Source: Roseibium sediminis (GTDB lineage: Bacteria; Pseudomonadota; Alphaproteobacteria; Rhizobiales; Stappiaceae). Taken from it: a stretch of DNA of 64,000 nucleotides. This document shows positions 19,525-27,015 of this stretch, piece by piece; positions within the stretch are counted from its first letter, which is position 1; every line of letters starts with the position of its first letter. Location of the stretch: NCBI RefSeq assembly GCF_008711325.1, contig NZ_VXDB01000009.1, positions 62,001 to 126,000 on the forward strand, in the 5' to 3' direction. The translations under genes were made by a program, and so were the position numbers. The notes below the pieces were generated by a model. It made no database searches. It was not told where the DNA came from and saw only the letters and a program-made list of their open reading frames with translations.

Positions 19525-19603
19525 TTCGTCATCCTCGGGCTTGTCCCGAGGATCTACTGACGGTGGAGGCATAACGGTTGTCTGGGTTTGTTTGCTTGAA
19601 GTC
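19525..19603 (+). repeat. palindromic repeat copy R1 plus decayed 5' copy of the GIY-YIG gene
   Basis: The palindrome ATCCTCGGG/CCCGAGGAT (arms 19531-19539 and 19545-19553, five-base loop) is followed by sequence matching the start of the GIY-YIG gene. Bases 19525-19603 align with 19787-19865 at 72 of 79 positions, covering the repeat, the spacer and the first eight codons after the TTG start. Here the frame stops after about 30 codons, so this is a remnant or a non-coding derivative. Confidence 0.8.
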
Positions 19604-19668
19604 GAACTACCTCAAGGTGGTTGCTTTGGTAGATAGGACTGAGAGCATATTCGGGTTGCGAGTTAGAT

Positions 19669-19697
19669 AGATCCTCGGGACAAGCCCGAGGATGACG
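19669..19697 (-). repeat. palindromic repeat copy R2
   Basis: The same 29-bp unit in inverted orientation (AGATCCTCGGG...CCCGAGGATGACG). With R1 it bounds a 171-bp inverted-repeat segment that contains the decayed GIY-YIG start. Perfect 9-bp stem. Confidence 0.85.
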
Positions 19698-19788
19698 GTC
19701 TAATTGGGAATGCTGGAAAGACACTTGAAGGTATGAGGTCGAGGGAATGAGAGGAATCACAAGGCGTTCAGCTGTCGGTGCCTTCCTT

Positions 19789-19817
19789 CGTCATCCTCGG
19801 GCTTGACCCGAGGATCT
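19789..19817 (+). repeat. palindromic repeat copy R3
   Basis: 29-bp unit CGTCATCCTCGGG-CTTGA-CCCGAGGATCT-like with a perfect 9-bp stem (19793-19801 and 19807-19815), directly upstream of the GIY-YIG gene. It shares CTTCCTT on its left with copy R5. Confidence 0.9.
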
Positions 19818-19839
19818 GCTGGCGGTGGAGGCATAACGG

Positions 19840-20181
19840 TTGTCCGGGTTTGTTTACATGATGTCAGACAAGCCCAGAGGTGTGATCTACACCGGTGTGA
19901 CGAGCGATCTGCAAAAGCGAATTTGGGAACATAAAGAGGAGATCAGGAAGGGGTTCACTTCGAAGTACAAGGCGAAAAATCTGGTGTGGTTTGAGACCCA
20001 TCCGAACATTGTCTTGGCGATCCAGCGAGAGAAATCACTGAAGCGCTATCTGCGCGAGTGGAAAATTCGACTAATCGAAGAGCTGAATCCAACCTGGAAT
20101 GATCTTTATGAACGAATGGGCGAGATCGAGAATGTTTATGAGCCGCACGAAAATACGAGGAAGTGGGATGACTATAATTAG
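19840..20181 (+). CDS. GIY-YIG domain nuclease
   Basis: A 113-residue single-domain GIY-YIG protein of the small UPF0213/YhbQ-like class. The first beta strand reads GFVYMMSDKPRG, followed by VIYTGVTSDLQKRIWEHK, which holds the YIG-type strand and the conserved arginine; the catalytic glutamate is probably in NPTWNDLYE. The family are metal-dependent DNA nucleases, often associated with mobile DNA. The family-like N-terminus MSGFVYMM requires the TTG at 19840; the ATGs at 19858 and 19861 would cut off the first strand. Basic residues abound (KRYLREWKIR). Palindromic repeats flank the gene on both sides. Confidence 0.8.
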   Translation: MSGFVYMMSDKPRGVIYTGVTSDLQKRIWEHKEEIRKGFTSKYKAKNLVWFETHPNIVLAIQREKSLKRYLREWKIRLIEELNPTWNDLYERMGEIENVYEPHENTRKWDDYN

Positions 20182-20211
20182 TTCGAACAATCTTCGTGTG
20201 GTGGCTTGCGT

Positions 20212-20240
20212 AGATCCTCGGGACAAGCCCGAGGATGACG
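20212..20240 (-). repeat. palindromic repeat copy R4
   Basis: The 29-bp unit in inverted orientation, 31 bases after the GIY-YIG stop, with the same perfect 9-bp stem. It forms the right end of the putative element with R3. Confidence 0.88.
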
Positions 20241-20328
20241 TTCCTGCTTGTGGCGATGAATGAAGCTAGAGGCCTGCGGATGATGTACAAAACTGGGAAA
20301 CAACGCACACGAATGCCGTTCTTTCCTT

Positions 20329-20357
20329 CGTCATCCTCGGGCTTGACCCGAGGATCT
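20329..20357 (+). repeat. palindromic repeat copy R5
   Basis: The 29-bp unit in direct orientation, identical to R3 in its core and again preceded by CTTTCCTT or a close variant. A short tail similar to that of R1 (ACAGACGGTGG) follows. The next gene starts 23 bases further on. Confidence 0.88.
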
Positions 20358-20380
20358 ACAGACGGTGGGGTGAAACGAAA

Positions 20381-20725
20381 ATGAGCCGCGGAAATGATCA
20401 TGAGGAACTGGCAGTGGCCCTGTCCCAGATCAAGGCTGCAGAAAACTCATTTAACAAACAAGACGGTCTTGAGAGCCTTCGGCGCATTCAAGGTCAGGAA
20501 GCGAGAGAAAGAAGCGCAGGCGCTTTTTTCGGTATTTGCATTTTGGTCTGCGGATTTGGGTTTTTCACCGGTTACGCGACTTATGCATTTGGAATAATGG
20601 GCTTTTTAGCCTTTGCATGTTTTGCGGTCAGCTTTTGGCGCTACCGGATTATGCAAAGAAAGAGGGCCGAAGACATGCGCCTTATGGCGGAACGAAACAC
20701 GACGGATAGTGAAACGGTAGGCTAG
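20381..20725 (+). CDS. hypothetical membrane protein upstream of sufC
   Basis: A 114-residue protein that I do not recognise. Residues 1-45 are charged and probably helical (MSRGNDHEELAVALSQIKAA), two hydrophobic spans follow at about 46-66 and 69-86 with a very short turn, and the C-terminal tail is basic then acidic (RIMQRKRAEDMRLM). The stop is one base before the sufC ATG, so the two are very likely co-translated. It is the last part of the accessory segment between sufB and sufC. A link to SUF function is only suggested by this coupling. Confidence 0.6.
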   Translation: MSRGNDHEELAVALSQIKAAENSFNKQDGLESLRRIQGQEARERSAGAFFGICILVCGFGFFTGYATYAFGIMGFLAFACFAVSFWRYRIMQRKRAEDMRLMAERNTTDSETVG

Positions 20726-20726
20726 A

Positions 20727-21479
20727 ATGCTTGAGATCAAGAACCTGCACGCGCGTATCGCGGAAGATGAAACCGAAATCCTGCGCGGGATCGACCTGAC
20801 CATCAAGGCGGGTGAAGTGCATGCCATCATGGGCCCGAACGGCTCGGGCAAGTCCACGTTGTCCTACATTCTGGCCGGTAAGGATGACTATGAAGTCACC
20901 GAAGGCGAGATCCTGTTCAATGGCGAAAACATGCTGGACATGGAGCCGGACGAGCGGGCAGCGGCGGGTATGTTTCTGGCGTTCCAGTACCCGATCGAAA
21001 TTCCGGGTGTTGCCACGATGGAATTCCTGAAGACCGCGATGAACGCACAGCGCAAGGCGCGCGGCGAAGATGCGCTGTCCATTCCCGAGTTCATGAAGCG
21101 CGTCAAGGAGCAGGCATCCTACCTGAACGTCTCCATGGACATGCTGAAGCGCCCGCTGAATGTCGGCTTCTCCGGTGGTGAGAAGAAGCGTGCGGAAATC
21201 CTGCAGATGTCGCTGCTTGAGCCGAAGCTCTGTGTACTTGACGAAACCGACTCCGGCCTCGATATCGACGCCCTGCGCATCGTTTCCGAAGGCGTCAACA
21301 AGCTGCGCTCTCCGGAGCGGGCGATGGTTGTCATCACCCACTACCAGCGTCTTCTGGACCACATTGTTCCCGATGTTGTCCACGTGTTGTCCAAGGGCCG
21401 CATCGTGAAGACCGGTGACAAGGATCTGGCGCTTGAGCTGGAAAAGAACGGTTACGCTGACTACGTCAACGCGGCCTAA
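20727..21479 (+). CDS. sufC: Fe-S cluster assembly ATPase SufC
   Basis: A 250-residue ABC-type ATPase of the SUF complex. Walker A is GPNGSGKST near residues 35-43, the Q-loop region is FLAFQYPIEIPG, the signature is GFSGGEKKRAEILQ and Walker B ends LCVLDETDSGLD. SufC binds SufB and SufD in the cytoplasm and drives the conformational change that exposes the cluster-building site. The start is one base after the upstream hypothetical gene, so its translation probably depends on read-through of the accessory segment. sufD follows after 18 bases. Confidence 0.97.
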   Translation: MLEIKNLHARIAEDETEILRGIDLTIKAGEVHAIMGPNGSGKSTLSYILAGKDDYEVTEGEILFNGENMLDMEPDERAAAGMFLAFQYPIEIPGVATMEFLKTAMNAQRKARGEDALSIPEFMKRVKEQASYLNVSMDMLKRPLNVGFSGGEKKRAEILQMSLLEPKLCVLDETDSGLDIDALRIVSEGVNKLRSPERAMVVITHYQRLLDHIVPDVVHVLSKGRIVKTGDKDLALELEKNGYADYVNAA

Positions 21480-21497
21480 GGCGAACGGGAGAAGGAC

Positions 21498-22820
21498 ATG
21501 AACGTCACAGCACCCATCGCCCACACCCAAGGCGAGACGGACCTGATTGCACGCTTCGATGCGGTCCGAGACACGCTTGCCGGATCGGTTTCCGTTGGCG
21601 GCCTGCGTTCGGCTGCGCTTGAGCAGATCAAGCTGAAGGGCCTGCCGCATCGCCGGGTTGAAGAGTACAAGTATTCCGATCTTCGGGCCTTCCTGAAGTT
21701 TGCAGCTCCGCTGGCCGCGGCAGCGGATCGCTCCGCAACAGAAGCAGCACTCGGCGCTGCCGACACGTTCGGCGATCTGGATCGCTACAAGCTGGTCATC
21801 GCAAATGGCAGCTTTGTAGCGGAGCTTTCCGATGTGGCCGCGCTGGAAGCAGAAGGTGTGTCGGTTTCCGACTTCGCAGCTGCTCTTGGCGGCGATATGG
21901 GCGCTGCGCTTCTGGCAAATCCGAAAACCGCCCCGAAAGACGGTGTTCTGGCTTTGAACACTGCCTTCGTTCAGGGGGGCATTGTGCTGACAGTGAAGGA
22001 CGGCGCAGAGGTCTCCAAGCCGGTGGAAGTCATCCAGGTGGCTGCCAGCGAAGGTGCTCAGGTAACCCGCTGCCGCGTTTTGGTGGGCGAGGGGGCAAAC
22101 CTCCGTCTTCTGGAAACCTTCGTCGGTGAAACTGGCTCAGGCGAGGTCAATGCGGTCTTTGATTATCAGATTGGCGACAAGGCAACCCTTGCCGCGACAC
22201 GTCTGATTGTCGGCGCCTCTGCTGCACCGCGTCTTTTCACGACTATTGCGACCCTTGGCGACGAAGCGCTGTTCAAGTCGCTCGGCTTCGTTGCCGGACC
22301 GGAGTTTGTTCGCAACCAGCAGTTCGTTAGTTTTGCGGGCGAGAATTCCGACGCGAAGATTTACGGCGTCAGTATGGCTCGCGGCAAGGGACTGGCAGAC
22401 CAGACGCTGATCGTTGACCATTCGGTGCCTCACTGCAACAGCCGCGAGTACTTCAAAACGGTTCTCGATGATCAGGCGCGCGGCGTCTATCAGGGCCGGA
22501 TCAACGTTGCTCTGCATGCCCAGAAGACCGACGGTGAAATGATGACACAGGCGCTTCTCCTGTCGGAGGAGGCGGAAATGGCCAACAAGCCGGAACTGGA
22601 AATCTTCGCTGATGACGTGATCTGTGCGCATGGTGCTACCAGCGGTCAGATCGACGAAGATCTCCTGTTTTACCTTCGCGCCCGTGGAATTCCCGAGGCA
22701 GAAGCGCGCACGCTTCTTGTTTTGGCTTTCCTTTCCGAGGCGATTGAGGAATATGACGAGGAATACGTGACCGAAGGGCTCGTGTCCCGTGTGCGCGACT
22801 GGCTCGCAAAGAAAAGCTAA
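21498..22820 (+). CDS. sufD: Fe-S cluster assembly protein SufD
   Basis: A 440-residue SufD, the SufB paralogue in the SufBC2D complex. Visible family features are the N-terminal LKGLPHRRVEEYKYSDLRAF and the C-terminal beta-helix with the conserved VDHSVPHCNSREYFKTVL and ADDVICAHGATSGQIDEDLL stretches. The histidine in the last motif corresponds to the one thought to contribute to cluster assembly and iron entry. An AGAAGGA ribosome-binding site precedes the ATG. The gene lies between sufC and sufS with short spacers. Confidence 0.96.
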   Translation: MNVTAPIAHTQGETDLIARFDAVRDTLAGSVSVGGLRSAALEQIKLKGLPHRRVEEYKYSDLRAFLKFAAPLAAAADRSATEAALGAADTFGDLDRYKLVIANGSFVAELSDVAALEAEGVSVSDFAAALGGDMGAALLANPKTAPKDGVLALNTAFVQGGIVLTVKDGAEVSKPVEVIQVAASEGAQVTRCRVLVGEGANLRLLETFVGETGSGEVNAVFDYQIGDKATLAATRLIVGASAAPRLFTTIATLGDEALFKSLGFVAGPEFVRNQQFVSFAGENSDAKIYGVSMARGKGLADQTLIVDHSVPHCNSREYFKTVLDDQARGVYQGRINVALHAQKTDGEMMTQALLLSEEAEMANKPELEIFADDVICAHGATSGQIDEDLLFYLRARGIPEAEARTLLVLAFLSEAIEEYDEEYVTEGLVSRVRDWLAKKS

Positions 22821-22836
22821 AGAGGAGCAGCGCCGG

Positions 22837-24081
22837 ATGACGGTCGCAACCGCAGACAACACGAATGCCTATGACGTTGAACTCATTCGCAAGGACTTTC
22901 CAATCCTGTCGCGTGAGGTCTATGGCAAGCCTCTGGTTTATCTGGACAATGGCGCGTCTGCACAAAAGCCGAACGTAGTCATCGATGCAGTGTCACATGC
23001 TTATAGCCACGAGTACTCGAACGTTCATCGCGGCCTGCATTTCCTCTCTAATGCTGCAACCGATAATTATGAAGCGGCGCGCGAAAAGGTGCGCCGGTTT
23101 CTGAATGCGCCGACTGTCGACGAGATCGTGTTTACGCGGTCCACAACGGAGGCGATCAATCTGGTGTCCTACGGGATGGGGCATGAGTTTGAGCCGGGCG
23201 ATGAAATCGTTCTCTCGATCATGGAGCACCATTCCAACATTGTGCCCTGGCATTTCCACCGCGAACGCAACGGCGCGGTTCTGAAATGGGTTTATGTGCG
23301 CGAAGATGGATCGTTTGACCTCGACGCCTTTGTCGACGCGCTGTCGGACAAGACGAAGCTTGTCGCCATTACCCATATGTCCAATGTGCTTGGCACTGTG
23401 GTCCCGGTGAAGGAAATCTGCCGCATAGCCCATGAACGCGGCATTCGGGTTCTCGTCGACGGCAGTCAGGCGGCAGTTCACATGGATGTTGATGTTCAGG
23501 ACATTGATGCCGACTTTTATGTGTTCACCGGCCACAAGGTTTATGGGCCCTCAGGGATCGGCGTCCTGTGGGGCAAGACAGAGCATCTGAAGGCGATGCG
23601 CCCGTTCTGTGGTGGCGGCGAGATGATCCTCGACGTGACCGAGGACAACATCACCTACAATGACCCGCCGCACCGGTTTGAGGCGGGCACGCCGCCAATC
23701 GTGCAGGCGATCGGTCTTGGGGCTGCGCTCGACTACATGGACCAGATCGGCCGGGACAATATCGCCCGTCATGAGGCGGATCTGAAAGACTACGCCCACC
23801 AGAAACTTTCGGAGATCAACTCTCTTCGAATTTTCGGCACGGCGCCGGGCAAGGGTGCAATCGTTTCCTTCGAGATGGAAGGCGCGCATGCGCATGACGT
23901 CGCCACCATCATCGACCGCTCCGGCGTTGCCGTGCGTGCGGGAACCCATTGCGCTCAACCGCTTCTTGCACGATATGGTGTAACATCAACCTGTCGGGCG
24001 AGCTTCGGCATGTACAACACCCGCGCCGAGGTGGACGCGCTTTACGAGGCGCTTCTCAAGGCGCAGGCGTTCTTCGGATAG
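22837..24081 (+). CDS. sufS: cysteine desulfurase SufS (group II)
   Basis: A 414-residue group II cysteine desulfurase. The N-terminus contains RKDFPILSREVYGKPLVYLD, the PLP lysine is K234 in FTGHKVYGPSG, and the catalytic cysteine is C372 in RAGTHCAQPLL, in the short loop typical of SufS. It transfers persulfide to SufB, in most alphaproteobacteria helped by SufE or SufU; neither is in this window. The ATG at 22837 follows AGAGGAG and is 16 bases after sufD. It is clearly different from the IscS-like enzyme that starts the operon. Confidence 0.96.
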   Translation: MTVATADNTNAYDVELIRKDFPILSREVYGKPLVYLDNGASAQKPNVVIDAVSHAYSHEYSNVHRGLHFLSNAATDNYEAAREKVRRFLNAPTVDEIVFTRSTTEAINLVSYGMGHEFEPGDEIVLSIMEHHSNIVPWHFHRERNGAVLKWVYVREDGSFDLDAFVDALSDKTKLVAITHMSNVLGTVVPVKEICRIAHERGIRVLVDGSQAAVHMDVDVQDIDADFYVFTGHKVYGPSGIGVLWGKTEHLKAMRPFCGGGEMILDVTEDNITYNDPPHRFEAGTPPIVQAIGLGAALDYMDQIGRDNIARHEADLKDYAHQKLSEINSLRIFGTAPGKGAIVSFEMEGAHAHDVATIIDRSGVAVRAGTHCAQPLLARYGVTSTCRASFGMYNTRAEVDALYEALLKAQAFFG

Positions 24082-24091
24082 GATCAGGCTT

Positions 24092-24490
24092 ATGGAAAGT
24101 GCAACATCCGTGACCGATGCAAATCAAGGCGGCGAAGAGCTGCGGGCTGAAGTGGCGACCGGTTCCGCCATTCCTCAGGATGAGCTGGAGCGGCTGACAA
24201 CCGATATCATCGGTGCGCTGAAGACGGTCTATGATCCCGAGATCCCTTGTGACATCTACGAGCTTGGGCTGATTTACAAGGTCGATATCGAGGATGACAG
24301 GTCGATCAATATCGACATGACATTGACCGCTCCGGGCTGTCCTGTGGCCGGTGAAATGCCGGGATGGGTGGAAAACGCCGTTTCGGCAGTTGCAGGCGTT
24401 GGCCCGGTCAATGTTGATATGGTGTTTGACCCGCCATGGACCGCGGACCGCATGTCTGACGAAGCGCGGGTTGCACTCAACTGGTATTGA
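24092..24490 (+). CDS. sufT: SUF system protein SufT (MIP18/DUF59 family)
   Basis: A 132-residue protein with a DUF59/MIP18 domain at about residues 35-125. Key signatures are TVYDPEIPCDIYELGLIYKV, LTAPGCPVAGEMPGWV with the conserved cysteine, and VFDPPWTADRMSDEAR. The first 30 residues are a variable leader. SufT acts as an auxiliary maturation factor for Fe-S proteins and is normally found between sufS and sufA, as here. Only 10 bases separate it from sufS. Confidence 0.92.
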   Translation: MESATSVTDANQGGEELRAEVATGSAIPQDELERLTTDIIGALKTVYDPEIPCDIYELGLIYKVDIEDDRSINIDMTLTAPGCPVAGEMPGWVENAVSAVAGVGPVNVDMVFDPPWTADRMSDEARVALNWY

Positions 24491-24572
24491 TCCGGTTGAA
24501 AGCCAGCACTTTAACGCGATAACCTGAATGCCTATATCAGGTTATCCACCGGGTTGAACGAACGAGGATTTC

Positions 24573-24950
24573 ATGGCCGGACCATTTCAGGTGATGAGAA
24601 TGACAGACGCAGCTGCGGAGCGGGTGCGCGAGCTTGTCGAAAATTCCGACCGGGAAGTTCAGGGGCTGCGTGTCGGCATCAAGAAGGGCGGCTGTGCGGG
24701 TATGGAATACACCATGGATCTGGTGGATGAGGCCAAGCCCGGCGATGACGTGATCGAGGACAAGGGCGCGCGCCTTTATGTAGATCCGTCAGCTGTTCTG
24801 TTCCTGCTGGGCACGGAAATGGATTTCGAAGTCACCAAGTTCCGCTCAGGTTTTGTGTTCAAGAACCCGAATGAAACTTCAGCATGCGGCTGTGGCGAAT
24901 CCGTTTCCCTGCAGGCAGCAGACCCGAGTGCCTTTTCGCGGGCCCAATAA
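24573..24950 (+). CDS. sufA: A-type Fe-S carrier SufA
   Basis: A 125-residue A-type carrier protein. The three cluster-binding cysteines are in GGCAGMEY and in the C-terminal ACGCGES. It accepts clusters from SufBC2D and passes them to targets. The 82-base gap after sufT contains an inverted repeat (TAACCTGAATGCCTATATCAGGTTA, 24521-24545), which could be a regulatory or processing site. A second A-type protein (ErpA-like) is encoded at 35769-36110. Confidence 0.93.
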   Translation: MAGPFQVMRMTDAAAERVRELVENSDREVQGLRVGIKKGGCAGMEYTMDLVDEAKPGDDVIEDKGARLYVDPSAVLFLLGTEMDFEVTKFRSGFVFKNPNETSACGCGESVSLQAADPSAFSRAQ

Positions 24951-24971
24951 TATCTATCTGGATACAAGTCC

Positions 24972-25628
24972 TTGAAATTGTTTGATCGTTTGAAGGCGGA
25001 TGCACCCGATGCATGGTCCGCTTATGTCTCTCATGAATTTGTCAAACAGCTGGGTGAGGGAAGCCTGCCACTGGCCTCGTTCCGCCACTATCTGATTCAG
25101 GACTATCTGTTCCTGATCCAGTTCTCTCGGGCCTACGCTCTGGCGGTCTACAAGAGCCCAACCGTTGATGACATGGAGTTGTCGCTGGCAGGGCTCAACG
25201 GGATTTTCTCTGAAATGGGCCTGCATCTGGAATTGTGCGAGGGCTGGGGTCTTTCGCGTGCCGATATAACAGCGGCACCCGAGATGACGCAGACAATGGC
25301 CTATACGCGCTTTGTTCTGGAAGCGGGCATGGCAGGGGATCTTCTGGATCTTCAGACTGCGCTTGCGCCGTGTGTGCTTGGTTATGCCGAAATAGGTGCA
25401 ACGCTTGCCGAGCAGAATGCAGGCACGCTGGAGAGCAATCCTTACCGCCGCTGGATCGAGGAATACTCGGGTGACGGATACCAGTCTCTGGCCAGAGACT
25501 TTGCTGCCTGGATGGATAAAACAGCTGACGTCTACCTGACGGAAGCGCGTTACGATCGTCTGCGATCCACATTCGAGAAAGCCAGCTGGCTTGAAGCGGA
25601 CTTTTGGCAAATGGGGCTGGAAATCTAG
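24972..25628 (+). CDS. TenA-family protein (thiaminase II-like)
   Basis: A 218-residue all-helical TenA-family protein. The family N-terminus reads LKADAPDAWSAYVSHEFVKQ, and the substrate pocket includes FRHYLIQDYLFLIQFSRAYA. The catalytic-cysteine position is kept: C134 in LAPCVLGYAEIG, matching C135 of Bacillus TenA. Family members hydrolyse thiamine breakdown products so the pyrimidine can be reused. The start is a TTG at 24972. No thiamine riboswitch is visible upstream and no other thiamine gene is nearby; it probably rides on the suf transcript. Confidence 0.85.
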   Translation: MKLFDRLKADAPDAWSAYVSHEFVKQLGEGSLPLASFRHYLIQDYLFLIQFSRAYALAVYKSPTVDDMELSLAGLNGIFSEMGLHLELCEGWGLSRADITAAPEMTQTMAYTRFVLEAGMAGDLLDLQTALAPCVLGYAEIGATLAEQNAGTLESNPYRRWIEEYSGDGYQSLARDFAAWMDKTADVYLTEARYDRLRSTFEKASWLEADFWQMGLEI

Positions 25629-25726
25629 AGCACGTCTCGCATTCACTGAATCACTCGACGTGCTCTGAATATTTGATTTGGCGCATTTCCTGACGGCGAA
25701 CCGGTATCCACTTCGCCTGGAAATGC
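25627..25726. repeat. RIME-like intergenic palindromic element
   Basis: Two hairpins in tandem between convergent genes. The first has perfect 10-bp arms AGAGCACGTC (25627-25636) and GACGTGCTCT (25657-25666). The second pairs GCATTTCC with GGAAATGC (25683-25690, 25719-25726) and GGCGAA with TTCGCC inside it. This resembles the RIME family of about 100-bp elements of Hyphomicrobiales, which end in GAGCAT/ATGCTC-type palindromes. Assignment is by pattern memory, not by alignment. Confidence 0.6.
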
Positions 25727-25775
25727 TCTGGCCTGCCTCGCGCCTCAGCTTGTGTCGCAAGACGACCGATAAAAT

Positions 25776-25808
25776 GAAAAGGCGGAGGTCGCTGTCATTC
25801 CCTCCGCC
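25776..25808 (-). terminator. terminator of the diguanylate cyclase gene
   Basis: On the minus strand GGCGGAGG and CCTCCGCC form an 8-bp stem with a 12-base loop, followed by TTTTCATTTT, 34 bases past the stop of the GGDEF gene. Confidence 0.8.
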
Positions 25809-25841
25809 AGTTCATGCATCCCTGGATTATTGTCTATTGGT

Positions 25842-26897
25842 TCAGGCGACTTTGTCGGCTGAATCTCTCAAATCGTCCTCGGAACAAACCCGGTCGCGGC
25901 CATCGTGTTTGGCCTGATAGAGTGCCTGGTCTGAACGGGCGAGAATGGACTGGGCGTCATCGCCCGGCTTGTAGGTCGCAACCCCGATCGAAATCGTAAT
26001 TCGACCTAGGGTCTGGCCTGTTGAACGCTTGACCAGTTCCTTTGACTTTACGGCTTCGCGGATTTTCTCCGCGATCTGCATCGCATTGCCTTTCGGACAG
26101 GTCGGCAGGATGATGCCAAACTCTTCACCGCCATAACGGCAGGCGGCATCGTTGCTTCGGACATTCTGCTTCACAGAAAGTGCAACAAGGCGAAGAACCT
26201 GATCGCCGGTCTGGTGACCATGTGTGTCGTTGAACTTCTTGAAGTGATCAATATCCGTCATCAAGAGAGCAAAGCCGGTGCCTTCGCTTTCGGCACGATT
26301 GATTGCCAGATCAAGCGCACTGTCAAAATGCTTGCGGTTGCTGAGCGTCGTCAGTTCGTCGGTCAGCGATTCATGCCGGATTGTCTCGATGCTGGATTGC
26401 AGCGTCTGGATCTGGTTCTTCGATTCCAGAAGCTGGCTCTCCAGTTGTCTGCTGGACTGAACTGCGGCTTGAGTGGATTTGACCAGATGCGCCACGAAAA
26501 GCTGTAGCTTTTCGGGATCGGTCACGTTCTTCATCTTCTCGCCGGCTTTTTCAAGAATGTTGCCGTAGTCGGAGGTCGCGTCTGCACTCAACTGCAGCGT
26601 ATCGACAAGGTCTTCGACTTCAGCGGAAACCTTCTTGCCAAGCTCTTCGAGTCGATCATCCAGTCGGCTGGAGGACAGGAACTTGGCATAGATGCCCTGC
26701 ATCTCTTTTCGCGACAATCGGCCGTTTTTCTTGATCGTGTCGTTCACCGCCCGGTTGAGCTGATGATTGTAGCCTGCGGAGTAAGTGTACCAGAGCTCAT
26801 AGGAGCGTGGATAAGCTGGTAGCTGGTTCCGCTTTATATATGAAAGGGCGAACTCACCGTAGCCGATGGTCCGCTCGAAATCGTCTTTATCCGCCAT
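25842..26897 (-). CDS. diguanylate cyclase, GGDEF domain
   Basis: A 351-residue protein. Residues 1-165 are a soluble alpha-helical N-terminal region with no transmembrane segment; residues about 180-345 are a GGDEF domain. The active site is the intact GGEEF, and the RxxD product-inhibition site is present as RSND five residues before it, so it should make cyclic di-GMP and be feedback inhibited. A coiled coil (SSRQLESQLLESKNQIQTLQ) links the parts and probably drives dimerisation. The ATG at 26897 gives MADKDDFERTIGY; a GTG four codons earlier is possible. It is monocistronic with its own terminator. Confidence 0.93.
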   Translation of the reverse strand: MADKDDFERTIGYGEFALSYIKRNQLPAYPRSYELWYTYSAGYNHQLNRAVNDTIKKNGRLSRKEMQGIYAKFLSSSRLDDRLEELGKKVSAEVEDLVDTLQLSADATSDYGNILEKAGEKMKNVTDPEKLQLFVAHLVKSTQAAVQSSRQLESQLLESKNQIQTLQSSIETIRHESLTDELTTLSNRKHFDSALDLAINRAESEGTGFALLMTDIDHFKKFNDTHGHQTGDQVLRLVALSVKQNVRSNDAACRYGGEEFGIILPTCPKGNAMQIAEKIREAVKSKELVKRSTGQTLGRITISIGVATYKPGDDAQSILARSDQALYQAKHDGRDRVCSEDDLRDSADKVA

Positions 26898-27015
26898 CAG
26901 AAATCTCACGTAGAAAGCTGTTGTCAGCGCCCCACACGCCTGTCAGCTTCATCGTCAATTTCTACAGTAAGGCTTAATGACGGGTTAATCTTTGGTCAGT
27001 TTTAAGTGAAAACTA

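Larger units (their letters stand above)
19789..20240 (+). mobile_element. putative GIY-YIG element bounded by inverted palindromic repeats R3 and R4
   Basis: A 452-bp unit: repeat R3 in direct orientation, a GIY-YIG gene whose TTG start lies 23 bases after the repeat, and repeat R4 in inverted orientation 31 bases after the stop. TTCCT occurs next to both outer ends, which could be a short target duplication but may be chance. There is no transposase. The layout, the degenerate sister unit R1-R2 next to it, and the position inside an otherwise conserved operon all suggest mobility. The mechanism is inference. Confidence 0.5.

Noticed and set aside
19525-20357. CRISPR-like series of repeats
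   Set aside because: The five palindromic units alternate in orientation, are spaced irregularly (from about 90 to 395 bases) and enclose coding sequence; no cas gene is present.
24951-24971. Thiamine (TPP) riboswitch before the TenA-like gene
   Set aside because: The gap to sufA is only 21 bases and contains no THI box sequence.
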